Of a stretch of 64,000 bases of DNA, positions 56,203 through 63,337 are shown one piece after another. The notes under the pieces were generated by a model. That model ran no database searches. It was not told the origin of the DNA and worked only from the letters and a program-made list of their open reading frames with translations. The first letter of the stretch is position 1. Each line of letters opens with the position of its first letter. Both the position numbers and the translations under genes were made by a program. The stretch covers positions 88,415-152,414 of the forward strand of contig NZ_HG964460.1 in NCBI RefSeq assembly GCF_000612725.1. Reading direction: 5' to 3'. Source of the stretch: Mycolicibacterium austroafricanum. GTDB taxonomy: Bacteria > Actinomycetota > Actinomycetes > Mycobacteriales > Mycobacteriaceae.

Positions 56203-56276
56203 TACCCCTCCCCGGATTCGAACCGGGAACCTTCGGAACCTAAACCCGACGCCTCTACCAGTTGGGCCAGAGGGGC
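56203..56276 (-). tRNA. tRNA-Leu(TAG) with class I body
   Basis: Acceptor GCCCCTC/GAGGGGT, anticodon loop TTTAGGT on TCGGG/TCCGA. The variable loop is only 5 nt (AGGTT), whereas bacterial Leu tRNAs carry a long variable arm. Confidence 0.85.
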
Positions 56277-56280
56277 ATGG

Positions 56281-56353
56281 TGCGGACGGCGGGGATCGAG
56301 CCCGCGGCCTTCGCGTTGGCAACGAGACGCGCTACCGGCTGCGCCACATCCAC
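56281..56353 (-). tRNA. tRNA-Gly(GCC)
   Basis: Acceptor GTGGATG/CGTCCGC, anticodon loop TTGCCAA on TCTCG/CGCGA (one mismatch). The T-loop starts C instead of T (CTCGATC). Confidence 0.88.
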
Positions 56354-56500
56354 GTAGACCCGCGACTTTCGGCCAGCTGCAGTCTGACTTGCCCGGCACA
56401 GATTCACTCATCCGCCAACGGTCCCCGCGCGGGCAGGGCGACGCCGGGTCTGACGGTTCCACGCCCCGCTCACGCAGCGGATGGTCACCGACAACCTTGG

Positions 56501-56572
56501 AGCCACCGTCGGGGGTTGAACCCGAGGCCTCCGCCTTACCAAGGCGGCGCTCTGCCACTGAGCTACGGCGGC
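56501..56572 (-). tRNA. tRNA-Thr(GGT)
   Basis: Acceptor GCCGCCG/CGGTGGC, anticodon loop TTGGTAA on CCGCC/GGCGG. Reads ACC/ACU. Confidence 0.93.
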
Positions 56573-56596
56573 GACGCACCGATGGGTGCGGGGGAG

Positions 56597-56673
56597 AGCC
56601 CCGAGCCGGATTCGAACCGGCGGCGGACACCGCTTACAAGGCGGCCGCTCTGGCCGGGCTGAGCTACCGGGGC
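56597..56673 (-). tRNA. tRNA-Thr(TGT)
   Basis: Acceptor GCCCCGG/TCGGGGC, anticodon loop CTTGTAA on GCCGC/GCGGT. 5' end 3 nt after the CDS stop at 56677, so probably co-transcribed with it. Confidence 0.9.
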
Positions 56674-56676
56674 GTG

Positions 56677-56850
56677 CTATCCCGCCTCGCGGCGGGTGCG
56701 GATACGCGCGACGCGCTGATCATCGGTGGGCGCTACCCAGCCGTGGTACCCCGCTGAGTCGTCCCATTCGAGGGCATGGGTGCGCTGTTCGCGGCCGCAC
56801 CAACGGCAGCCGTTCGGCGGCGGTGCAGTCGTAGGTGCGGCATCAGGCAT
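56677..56850 (-). CDS. Small protein with CxxC, 57 aa
   Basis: 57 aa from ATG 56848-56850, overlapping the upstream stop by 8 nt. NGCRWCGREQRTHALEWDDSAGYHGWVAPTDDQ has a CxxC and a later His, a partial zinc site. Ends TAG 3 nt before tRNA-Thr(TGT), so the operon reads directly into tRNA genes. Confidence 0.6.
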   Translation of the reverse strand: MPDAAPTTAPPPNGCRWCGREQRTHALEWDDSAGYHGWVAPTDDQRVARIRTRREAG

Positions 56851-57019
56851 GTGCGACCCGCTGGCCGGCCGGCCAGAACTTGTCGACGGGGATGATCAAC
56901 GTCGTGCCGCCGGCGCCGATGTCCTCGCGCCGGAACCAGTAACAGCGCTGGCCTTCCACCTGCGCCCCATACCCAAGGGCGATACGGGCTCCCTGGTAGA
57001 CCCACTTTTCACGCGCCAT
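56843..57019 (-). CDS. Unknown 58-aa protein
   Basis: 58 aa from ATG 57017-57019 (an upstream ATG at 57067 would overlap the previous gene). MAREKWVYQGARIALGYGAQVEGQRCYWFRREDI is a small beta-type sequence, ending with a TTLIIPVDKFWPAG strand. Function unknown. Confidence 0.65.
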   Translation of the reverse strand: MAREKWVYQGARIALGYGAQVEGQRCYWFRREDIGAGGTTLIIPVDKFWPAGQRVAHA

Positions 57020-57029
57020 CGCCAGCAGC

Positions 57030-57344
57030 TTAATCGGTACTGGCGCTGACGTGGACGTTGCAGTCATAGGCCGTCTCCAGCTTGGACTTCCACACCTGAG
57101 CCAGTGAACTGAGCGCCGCTGATTCAGGGTGGAACAGCGAGTACGACAGGACCAGCGTCTTCGACGGCCAGGACACCGTCTCGGTGGGCTCAGTGCGCGC
57201 GAACAGCACGTCATCACCCATATCGGCGGCCACCTCGCGGCACAGGGACTCGAGGTGGGAGCGATCTTCGGCTGTCGGGCGGCTGTCTGCGCCGCGGTAG
57301 GTGCCGTAGCGCAACGTGACGCACAGCTTCAAGTTCATCGACAT
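57030..57344 (-). CDS. Unknown 104-aa protein
   Basis: 104 aa from ATG 57342-57344. LKLCVTLRYGTYRGADSRPTAEDRSHLESLCREVAADMG is an alpha/beta sequence; later VLSYSLFHPESAALSSLAQVWKSKLETAYDCNVHV. First gene of the operon 57344-56677, under a regulon palindrome (57378-57392). Function unknown. Confidence 0.7.
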   Translation of the reverse strand: MSMNLKLCVTLRYGTYRGADSRPTAEDRSHLESLCREVAADMGDDVLFARTEPTETVSWPSKTLVLSYSLFHPESAALSSLAQVWKSKLETAYDCNVHVSASTD

Positions 57345-57377
57345 GGTGAGTGTCCTTACTCCATGGAGGCGACCAAT

Positions 57378-57392
57378 TCCCTAAAACAGAGA
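57378..57392 (-). promoter_or_regulatory. Regulon palindrome, site 9
   Basis: TCCCTAAAACAGAGA, two bases off consensus, 34 nt upstream of the 104-aa gene. Coding strand shows GTCTATTCTCTG..., so TATTCT is again placed as the -10 box. Transcription from here would run into tRNA genes from 56673 leftwards. Confidence 0.7.
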
Positions 57393-57458
57393 ATAGACGC
57401 CGTCGCCGACAAGTAGTCCGAGCAGGTTCGACACGCCGGACGGGGTCCGGTGAACGGG

Positions 57459-57531
57459 CTGCCCAGAGAGGATTCGAACCTCTACCGGCCTGATCCAGAA
57501 TCAGGTGTCCTGCCAGTTAGACCACCGGGCA
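57459..57531 (-). tRNA. tRNA-Gln(CTG)
   Basis: Acceptor TGCCCGG/CTGGGCA, anticodon loop TTCTGGA on CCTGA/TCAGG, discriminator G. Confidence 0.93.
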
Positions 57532-57559
57532 ATGGGCGCGTGTACAGTCCGCCGACTTG

Positions 57560-57631
57560 CTGCCTCGCCAGGGTTCGAACCTGAACCGGGCGAACCAAAA
57601 CCGCCGGTGCTGCCAGTTACACCACGAGGCA
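57560..57631 (-). tRNA. tRNA-Gln(TTG)
   Basis: Acceptor TGCCTCG/CGAGGCA, anticodon loop TTTTGGT on GGCGG/TCGCC, discriminator G. Confidence 0.92.
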
Positions 57632-57636
57632 ATGCG

Positions 57637-57721
57637 TGGCCCCCGCGGGAATCGAACCCGCACTCTCGGTGTGAGAACCGCGGTTTGAGCGCGGCGCGGC
57701 TGCCATTTACGCCAGAGGGCC
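57637..57721 (-). tRNA. tRNA-Leu(CAA)
   Basis: Acceptor GGCCCTC/GGGGGCC, anticodon loop CTCAAAC on CCGCG/CGCGG, normal long variable arm (85 nt). Confidence 0.92.
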
Positions 57722-57778
57722 GTTGTTCGTCGAGCGCGATCGACGGAAACGATCTGCAGTGCGCGCCGCGCGCAGTGG

Positions 57779-57851
57779 AGCGGATGACGGGCATCGAACC
57801 CGCGACATCGACCTTGGAAGGGTCGCGCTCTACCAGCTGAGCTACATCCGC
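57779..57851 (-). tRNA. tRNA-Gly(TCC)
   Basis: Acceptor GCGGATG/CATCCGC, anticodon loop CTTCCAA on CGACC/GGTCG. Confidence 0.93.
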
Positions 57852-57959
57852 AAAGCCCCGGATCCGTGTCCGACGGGGCCACTCGGTGTGATGTGGCACG
57901 GCATTAGGGCGCTACCGCCGTGCGGGCGCCCCGCGATCGGCGTAGTCGAGAAAGCCGTG

Positions 57960-58385
57960 TCAGTGTGGCGACGCGTCCTGTATGCGCAGCGCATGCCGCC
58001 GCAGTTCATCGGCATTCTGAAACCAGATCACGCCCGGCAGAGCAGATCCGATCTCACCAAGCTCGACGCGCACGGCGGTGTCATCGAGATGCCCGGTGAA
58101 GCCGACCAGCGGGCGATCCACAGGCACTGATCCAACCGTGCCCACGCCCGCCGCGATGACCGGCAGGAACCGCTTGTGCTGGCCAAGTCTCGACGTTGCG
58201 GCCTGAAGGCAGTCGTCGCAGATGTTGAGCACCAACTCCTCACCGTCGAAACTGTCCCAGAACGTCGACCCGTAGTGCCCGCTGGTGCGGAACTCGGTGC
58301 CGCCGTACGGCTGGTTGTCGACATCGGCGAAGGCGTTGTGCAGAGATGTGGCGCAGACGAAGCAGGGCAGTGCATATTCGCTCAT
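57960..58385 (-). CDS. Unknown 141-aa protein with two CxxC
   Basis: 141 aa from ATG 58383-58385. LPCFVCATSLHNAF and NICDDCLQAATSRLGQ supply two CxxC pairs about 50 residues apart, a zinc ribbon split by an acidic beta segment (GSTFWDSFDGEELVL). C-terminal half (GFTGHLDDTAVRVELGEIG, WFQNADELRRHALRI) alpha/beta. Function unknown. Confidence 0.7.
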   Translation of the reverse strand: MSEYALPCFVCATSLHNAFADVDNQPYGGTEFRTSGHYGSTFWDSFDGEELVLNICDDCLQAATSRLGQHKRFLPVIAAGVGTVGSVPVDRPLVGFTGHLDDTAVRVELGEIGSALPGVIWFQNADELRRHALRIQDASPH

Positions 58386-58428
58386 ACCCGGAACAAGCCG
58401 GCTTGGTCGGCTGGGTGTCAAAACGGGG

Positions 58429-58501
58429 TGCGCCGCGAGGGGATCGAACCCCCGGCCCGCTGATTAAGAGTCAGCTGCTCTACCGACTGAGCTAGCGGCG
58501 C
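58429..58501 (-). tRNA. tRNA-Lys(CTT)
   Basis: Acceptor GCGCCGC/GCGGCGC, anticodon loop CTCTTAA on GCTGA/TCAGC. Right-hand (promoter-side) end of the array. Confidence 0.94.
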
Positions 58502-58926
58502 AAACGGCAGGACAGACCGGCATGTTTGTGTCCGGCCTGCCCTGCTCGAACCCGCACAAGCGCACCAGCTGGCACGCCTGTGCGGGGTGCTGGGCGCATG
58601 GCGGCGCCCAGCCGCTGTCCCGATCACCGGTCCGGGGTGCACCCACACGTCTGGCTGACCGCGCAGTGGCTCCCGGGGGAGCGGCGGTCGCCGAGGCGGC
58701 GAATACACCTGTCCCGGTGAGGGACAGCGCATCACACACTATGGAGTTCTCAAGTTCCTGGGCGGGGGCCCGGTGTCACCGAGTCCGCGAGCCGAAGCCG
58801 TAACCGCTGAGCGGGTTCGTATCCGACGAGGAGAATGGTGCACCGAAAGCGGCGCCGTGTCCAGCGTGTTTATTCTCGAAAAGTGTTGCTGTGCAATCGT
58901 TTTAGATGCGGCAAAACGCAGAAACG
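58502..58926. other. 425-bp region upstream of the tRNA array
   Basis: No supported gene. It should contain the promoter for tRNA-Lys(CTT) and downstream tRNAs. A half operator TATTCTC lies at 58870-58876 on the plus strand, and a strong hairpin follows at 58918. Confidence 0.4.
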
Positions 58927-58943
58927 TCAGGCGACGTTTCTGC
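58918..58943. terminator. Hairpin GCAGAAACGTC-AGGC-GACGTTTCTGC
   Basis: Perfect 11-bp stem with a 4-nt loop. Could end a short plus-strand transcript from the half operator at 58870, or the minus-strand ORF ending at 58927. Confidence 0.55.
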
Positions 58944-59199
58944 CAGCGGCAACCGAAAAGGTGAGGGATTTATGAGATTTGTCTTCTGGCCCTTGCTTCC
59001 GGCTGGGGCACACACCCGCGAACGGGGTGGAAGGGCTACGGAATAGCCGGAAGCAACTGGGCTGACCGAAGTCGCGCGACTCAGCGAGCGCCCAGGCTCC
59101 GATGACATTGGTCTCGACCGTTTCCACGCACGACAACGCAGCCGGGGACGCAGTGCGCATCCCGACTGTCATGCGATAGTCGCGAGCCAACGTGGACAT
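58927..59199 (-). CDS. Possible 90-aa protein
   Basis: From ATG 59197-59199: MSTLARDYRMTVGMRTASPAALSCVETVETNV... On the minus strand TAGCGT ends 6 nt before the ATG, the leaderless pattern seen elsewhere here. The second half (PSTPFAGVCPSRKQGPEDK) looks non-protein-like and overlaps the hairpin, so the real gene may be shorter or absent. Confidence 0.3.
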   Translation of the reverse strand: MSTLARDYRMTVGMRTASPAALSCVETVETNVIGAWALAESRDFGQPSCFRLFRSPSTPFAGVCPSRKQGPEDKSHKSLTFSVAAGRNVA

Positions 59200-59375
59200 C
59201 CCCGCACGCTAACACCGGCGACCGACAGTGCCTAGCGCTTTACTGCGACACACCGCGAGTGCGCGATATGTGAATCGTTTCGTGTGCGAGCGCAACGGTG
59301 CATCGGCATCGGGAACTGCACCACATGCGGCGCGAGCAGCCTGAATTCGTCGGACCTTCGCAATAAGGTCGCGCC

Positions 59376-59435
59376 ATGAGGACCGCTGCTGGCCTGGTGG
59401 TCGACCCACGAGTACACGCCGAGGAGATTGAACCA
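59376..59435 (+). pseudogene. 5' fragment of HNH gene interrupted by IS3 element
   Basis: ATG 59376 with AAGG 8 nt upstream; 20 codons (MRTAAGLVVDPRVHAEEIEP) run exactly to the first base of the IS at 59436. The same frame resumes in the HNH gene after the IS. Confidence 0.6.
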
Positions 59436-59482
59436 CCCCGGGTTTGATGCACACCTTCTTTCGAGGGAAGGTTGTTCGCATT

Positions 59483-59794
59483 ATGCCGAGGAAGTACGAC
59501 GACGAGTTCAAGACCCGGGCGGTGCGGTTGGTCACCGACCATGCCGAGGAGTACGACAGCCGCACGGCCTGCATCAGCGCGGTGGCCAAGCGGTTGGGGG
59601 TGTCTTATGAATCGCTGCGCCGCTGGGTGAACCAGGCCGAGGTGGATACCGGGGTCCGTGACGGTGTGCCCACCGATACGGTGCGCGAGTTGCGCGAGCT
59701 CAAGCGTAAGAATCGTGAGCTTGAGGAAACCATCGAAATCCTCAAGGCGGCAACAAGTTTCTTCGTGCGGGAGAGCGACCCGCGACACCACTGA
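59483..59794 (+). CDS. IS3-family transposase OrfA
   Basis: 103 aa from ATG 59483. MPRKYDDEFKTRAVRLVTDHAEEY...AVAKRLGVSYESLRRWVNQAE is the HTH_Tnp_1 DNA-binding domain, then a leucine-zipper-like helix LRELKRKNRELEETIEILKAATSFF. Likely slips back one base at GTTTCTTC (59757-59763) to join OrfB. Confidence 0.92.
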   Translation: MPRKYDDEFKTRAVRLVTDHAEEYDSRTACISAVAKRLGVSYESLRRWVNQAEVDTGVRDGVPTDTVRELRELKRKNRELEETIEILKAATSFFVRESDPRHH

Positions 59795-59850
59795 TCTGTG
59801 CGTTCATTGCCGAGCATCGTGCTCGGTTCGGGGTCGCTCCGATCTGCCGC

Positions 59851-60753
59851 GTGCTCACCGAGCACGGCTGCCAGATTGCCCCGAGAACCTTCTATGCCTG
59901 GCTGACCCGTCCCCCGTCAGCGCGGACCCTCTGGGACACCGTGATCACCGAAGTGCTGGCCGGCTTCTACGAGCCTGACGAGCACGGCCGCCGCAAACCG
60001 GAGTCGTTGTACGGCGCCACCAAGATGTGGGCTCACCTGCAGCGTCAGGGCATCGCCGTGGCGCGTTGCACCGTGGAACGGCTCATGCGGGCCAACGGCT
60101 GGCGTGGGGTTACCCGCCGCAAAAAGGTTCGCACCACGATCGCTGATCCGGCCGCGGCGCGGGCAGCCGATCTGGTCAAACGCCAGTTCCGGGTACCCGC
60201 CCCCAACGTGCTGCTCGTCGCGGACTTCACCTACGTCCGCATGTCCAACGGAGCGTTCGTATACACCGCGTTCGCCATCGACGCCTTCGCGGGCCGGATC
60301 GTCGGGTGGACCTGCTCGGCCAGCAAGGAAGACAGGTTCGTGCGCCAGGCGATCCGCCATGCCGCACAACTCCGAATAAGCGAAGGTAATCCGTTGTTGG
60401 GCAACACTATTCACCACAGCGACGCAGGCTCGCAATACACCTCCCTGCGGTTCGGGGAAACACTCGCGCTGTCCGGACTGGTGGCCTCAATCGGCACAGT
60501 CGGGGATGCCTTCGACAACGCTCTGGCGGAGACGACCATAGGGCTCTACAAGACCGAAGCCGTCCGCGACGACTCACCGTTCCGGCGAGGCCCGCTGCAC
60601 CGGCTCGCTGACGTGGAACTGCTGACCGCCGAGTGGGTGCACTGGTACAACACCGACCGGCTCATGCACCGCCTGGGCCGCATCCCACCGACCGAGTACG
60701 AGACCATCCACTACGCTACAAACACAGCCCAGCCAGAGGCTGCACACCAGTAA
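59851..60753 (+). CDS. IS3-family transposase OrfB
   Basis: The open frame extends upstream to overlap OrfA (it reads LICAFIAEHRARFGVAPICRV before the ATG at 59851), so it is made as an OrfAB fusion by -1 frameshift. rve integrase core with all three catalytic residues: VADFTYVRM, HHSDAGSQYTS, and ALAETTIGLYK (D, D, E). Intact, so the element may be active. Confidence 0.93.
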   Translation: MLTEHGCQIAPRTFYAWLTRPPSARTLWDTVITEVLAGFYEPDEHGRRKPESLYGATKMWAHLQRQGIAVARCTVERLMRANGWRGVTRRKKVRTTIADPAAARAADLVKRQFRVPAPNVLLVADFTYVRMSNGAFVYTAFAIDAFAGRIVGWTCSASKEDRFVRQAIRHAAQLRISEGNPLLGNTIHHSDAGSQYTSLRFGETLALSGLVASIGTVGDAFDNALAETTIGLYKTEAVRDDSPFRRGPLHRLADVELLTAEWVHWYNTDRLMHRLGRIPPTEYETIHYATNTAQPEAAHQ

Positions 60754-60757
60754 CCAG

Positions 60758-61222
60758 GTGTGCATCAAACCCGGGGCGATTCAGATCGCCCGGTTCACGA
60801 GCTACATCGTAGAAGGACCCGCGGACCACGACTGCGACATCTGGATCGGCGGCATCGGTGCGGACGGATACGGACGGTTCCACATCAACCGCGGTGGAGC
60901 CCGTTTCTGTGTGCGCCCCAATCGCTATGCCCTGGCACTGTTCGGCGGGGGAGCCGTGGCTCCCCGAATACTTGCACTGCATGAGTGCGACAACCCGATC
61001 TGCACCCGCGTCGGCCCGCATCACATCGTCGGCGGCGATCAACGCCACAACATGGCGCGCATGGTGGCGATGCGCCGAGGCGGCAGCGGTCGCGTCATCC
61101 GCGGCGCTCTTCGTGATCTGCGCCGGCAACGCTCGGTGGCGCTGCGTGAAGCGGTGCGCTGCGGGTGGGACGCCTGCGCGGTGGAAGCCGCGCTACTCGG
61201 AAACCAGCCGACACTGTGGTGA
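60758..61222 (+). CDS. HNH endonuclease, 5' end displaced by IS3
   Basis: 154 codons if read from GTG 60758, which lies within the IS right repeat. HDCDIWIGGIGADGYGRFHI, RYALALFGG and LALHECDNPICTRVGPHHIVGGDQRHNMARM are the HNH_3-type nuclease (two Cys/His metal positions, catalytic His and the final Asn). The native N-terminus is on the other side of the IS (59376-59435). Expression would need the new GTG start. Confidence 0.8.
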   Translation: MCIKPGAIQIARFTSYIVEGPADHDCDIWIGGIGADGYGRFHINRGGARFCVRPNRYALALFGGGAVAPRILALHECDNPICTRVGPHHIVGGDQRHNMARMVAMRRGGSGRVIRGALRDLRRQRSVALREAVRCGWDACAVEAALLGNQPTLW

Positions 61223-61306
61223 GTGGACGTGACACCGCCGCGCACCCGCTCACCACTGTGCGTCAGGACAACGCCCACGGCGCAATGGCCGTCGAGGTTC
61301 GCAGGC

Positions 61307-62905
61307 CTATGCCGCGGGTTTTGTCTGGCCGGCGTCCTCAGAAGACACGAAGCTGACCTCGCGCAGCACCAGCGTCCTTGCACGGGTCATCGCCACGTAG
61401 AGCATCCGCAACTTGGCGGTGTCCTCGATGTCGACCTCGCCCATCAGCACGTGCACGCGCTCCCACGTACCCCCTTTGGCCTTGTGGATCGTCGAGACGG
61501 TCACGTCGGCCATATCCCGAGACGCAACCACGGTGCGCGCCAACTGCTCCAGCGCCTCGGCGCCATGCGTGCGCACCAACGTCACGGTGGCGTGCAGTGA
61601 CTCCTCCTCGACGCCCGGAACCGAGCGCAGCCATTCACGCCAGCTCACCAGATCGGTGAACCGGCGCAGCACCGGCTCGGCACACTCGTCGGCCCTACCG
61701 CTTTCGACCAGCGCCACGTCACGTGCCAGCGAAACCAGGTCTTGCAGATCCAGCGTCGAGTAGACGCGGCGGCCGGCACGGGTGTGGCTCACGATCGCAT
61801 CGACCACCTGGCGGTTGGTGGCACACACCACCGCGTCGCAACCGAACGCTTCGTGCTCGTCGAACACGTCGCGCAGATGGCCGTCTGCCGGGCCGACCCC
61901 GAGCAGGCGCATCGGCACTTCGTGACCCGGGTCGAGCAGCTCGAGGATCCCGTTGGCGTGTGCGGCGATCTCGGGGCCGAACCGGCGCGACTCGCGCAGT
62001 GGAAGTGTGACCACACCCTGCTGTGCTGAGAAGCCCTGCATGGCATCGATGCTGCCGGTGAACGAGTACAGCTCCTGGAACGGGTCGCCGCACAGGACCA
62101 GCTGCACACGACCGCGCTGGGCCAGCACCAGACCGGCCATGACCCCGTTTGCGTCCTGCGCCTCGTCGTAGAGAACTACATCGCCGTCGGAGCCAATCTG
62201 TGGCGACGTGAGTGCCCAAGCTTTGAGGTAGTGGTCGTGGCTCGTCTTCAACTGCCCGTGCGGACTGGTCAGCTCCGCCCACAACGCCTGCGCACTCTCC
62301 AGCAGGGCCGCGCGCACCAGTGGTCGTAGCGCCGGCTCCAGCTCACCCAGATAAGGCACATGATCCTCGGTCATAGTGGGGGAGGCGGACTGGCAGAACA
62401 GCTTTACCGTGTCGCGGGTAAGGGTCAGGAACCGTCGCTGGGCCCCGAACGGCAGGCTGTAGTTGGGGATCTCGATGCGGGTGTAGGCGTTGGTGTTCGG
62501 GTTGAACTCCACGGTCGCCCGCAGACATCGTGACGCTTTCGCGATACCGAGGTGCTTCATCTCGGCGCGGATCGGCATGCTGTCACGGTTGAGGTGATCG
62601 ACCATGTGCGTCAGCGCCGGATTCGTCCGACATCCGCGATACGCCAGTGCATGTGCGGTTGAGGCTCGCGCGTTGGTCAAGCCGAAATCGGCGAAGGTGG
62701 CACCGACTTCTTCGGCGTTGCGCTTGTTGAACGTGATGTACCAGGCGGTGGTTGTGGGCCGGTACATCTGCGCAGCCGCGGCGATGAACGCCAGAGTCGT
62801 GCTCTTGCCGGTACCGGCGCCAGCCTGCACAGCCAGGTCGGCGCCGGCCAGGAACGCGGCGATGATCGCCTGCTGTTCGGTCGACGGCGACATGGTGACG
62901 CTCAC
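61307..62905 (-). CDS. UvrD/Rep-like SF1 DNA helicase
   Basis: 532 aa from GTG 62903-62905 (AAGAGAG upstream; ATG 62893 also possible). The longer ORF would include the operator, so it is rejected. Motif I QAGAGTGKST, Ia-type YITFNKRNAEEV, motif II VVLYDEAQDAN, motif III GDPFQELYSFTGS, motif V/VI VSTIHKAKGGTWERV and YVAMTRAR. Translocates 3'-5' on DNA using ATP; probably a replication or repair helicase of the element. Under regulon palindrome 62935-62949. Confidence 0.92.
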   Translation of the reverse strand: MSVTMSPSTEQQAIIAAFLAGADLAVQAGAGTGKSTTLAFIAAAAQMYRPTTTAWYITFNKRNAEEVGATFADFGLTNARASTAHALAYRGCRTNPALTHMVDHLNRDSMPIRAEMKHLGIAKASRCLRATVEFNPNTNAYTRIEIPNYSLPFGAQRRFLTLTRDTVKLFCQSASPTMTEDHVPYLGELEPALRPLVRAALLESAQALWAELTSPHGQLKTSHDHYLKAWALTSPQIGSDGDVVLYDEAQDANGVMAGLVLAQRGRVQLVLCGDPFQELYSFTGSIDAMQGFSAQQGVVTLPLRESRRFGPEIAAHANGILELLDPGHEVPMRLLGVGPADGHLRDVFDEHEAFGCDAVVCATNRQVVDAIVSHTRAGRRVYSTLDLQDLVSLARDVALVESGRADECAEPVLRRFTDLVSWREWLRSVPGVEEESLHATVTLVRTHGAEALEQLARTVVASRDMADVTVSTIHKAKGGTWERVHVLMGEVDIEDTAKLRMLYVAMTRARTLVLREVSFVSSEDAGQTKPAA

Positions 62906-62934
62906 GCGGGCTCTCTTCTCTTCGAGGCGACAGA

Positions 62935-62949
62935 TCTCTAAAACGGAGA
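62935..62949 (-). promoter_or_regulatory. Regulon palindrome, site 10 (helicase)
   Basis: TCTCTAAAACGGAGA, two to three bases off consensus, 30 nt upstream of the helicase start; coding strand has GCTAGTCT as -10. Confidence 0.7.
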
Positions 62950-63337
62950 CTAGCGGCAGTCTCCGACGCATTCGAAGATCACGCGGAGAGACCGCCTTCG
63001 GCGTGTGCGATGAGGAGACAACAGGCAGGCGCCCGACACGCGGGGCCTACCGCGGCACCCACATTCGCGATGCGCACCGTCTGTGGCGGGATTCGAGTGG
63101 TGCCACGGCGTGAGTTTGCTAGCCGCGGTGGCGGCGCGATCGGCGGCGAGTTCACCGTGAACTGCGGTTAGGGCGCCGGTGGTTCCTGTGAAAATAACGT
63201 CTGACCAGCCTCTTAGCCCGGATTTTTCGTGGTTTGTTGCTGGTGAGGGTGTGTAGATAAGCGAAAGTGCCTGTCCTGCAAGGAATAATCGGACTTGTCT
63301 AAGGTTCGGATCGTTCCAGCGGAAAGGCACCTCGCAG
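62950..63337. other. 388-bp region before the right-edge IS
   Basis: No supported gene. The left end of the second IS1380-type element lies in it, near TTAGCCCGGATTTTTCG around 63212; its partner end is outside the window. Confidence 0.4.

Larger units (their letters stand above)
59436..60776 (+). mobile_element. IS3-family insertion sequence, complete
   Basis: 1,341 bp with perfect 20-bp terminal inverted repeats CCCCGGGTTTGATGCACACC (59436-59455 and, inverted, 60757-60776). Two overlapping transposase frames. No clear target duplication was found (left flank CCA, right flank CGA). Confidence 0.9.

Noticed and set aside
61307..62971. Longer helicase start at 62971
   Set aside because: It would translate through the operator palindrome (62935-62949) and lacks a ribosome site; GTG 62905 or ATG 62893 fits better.
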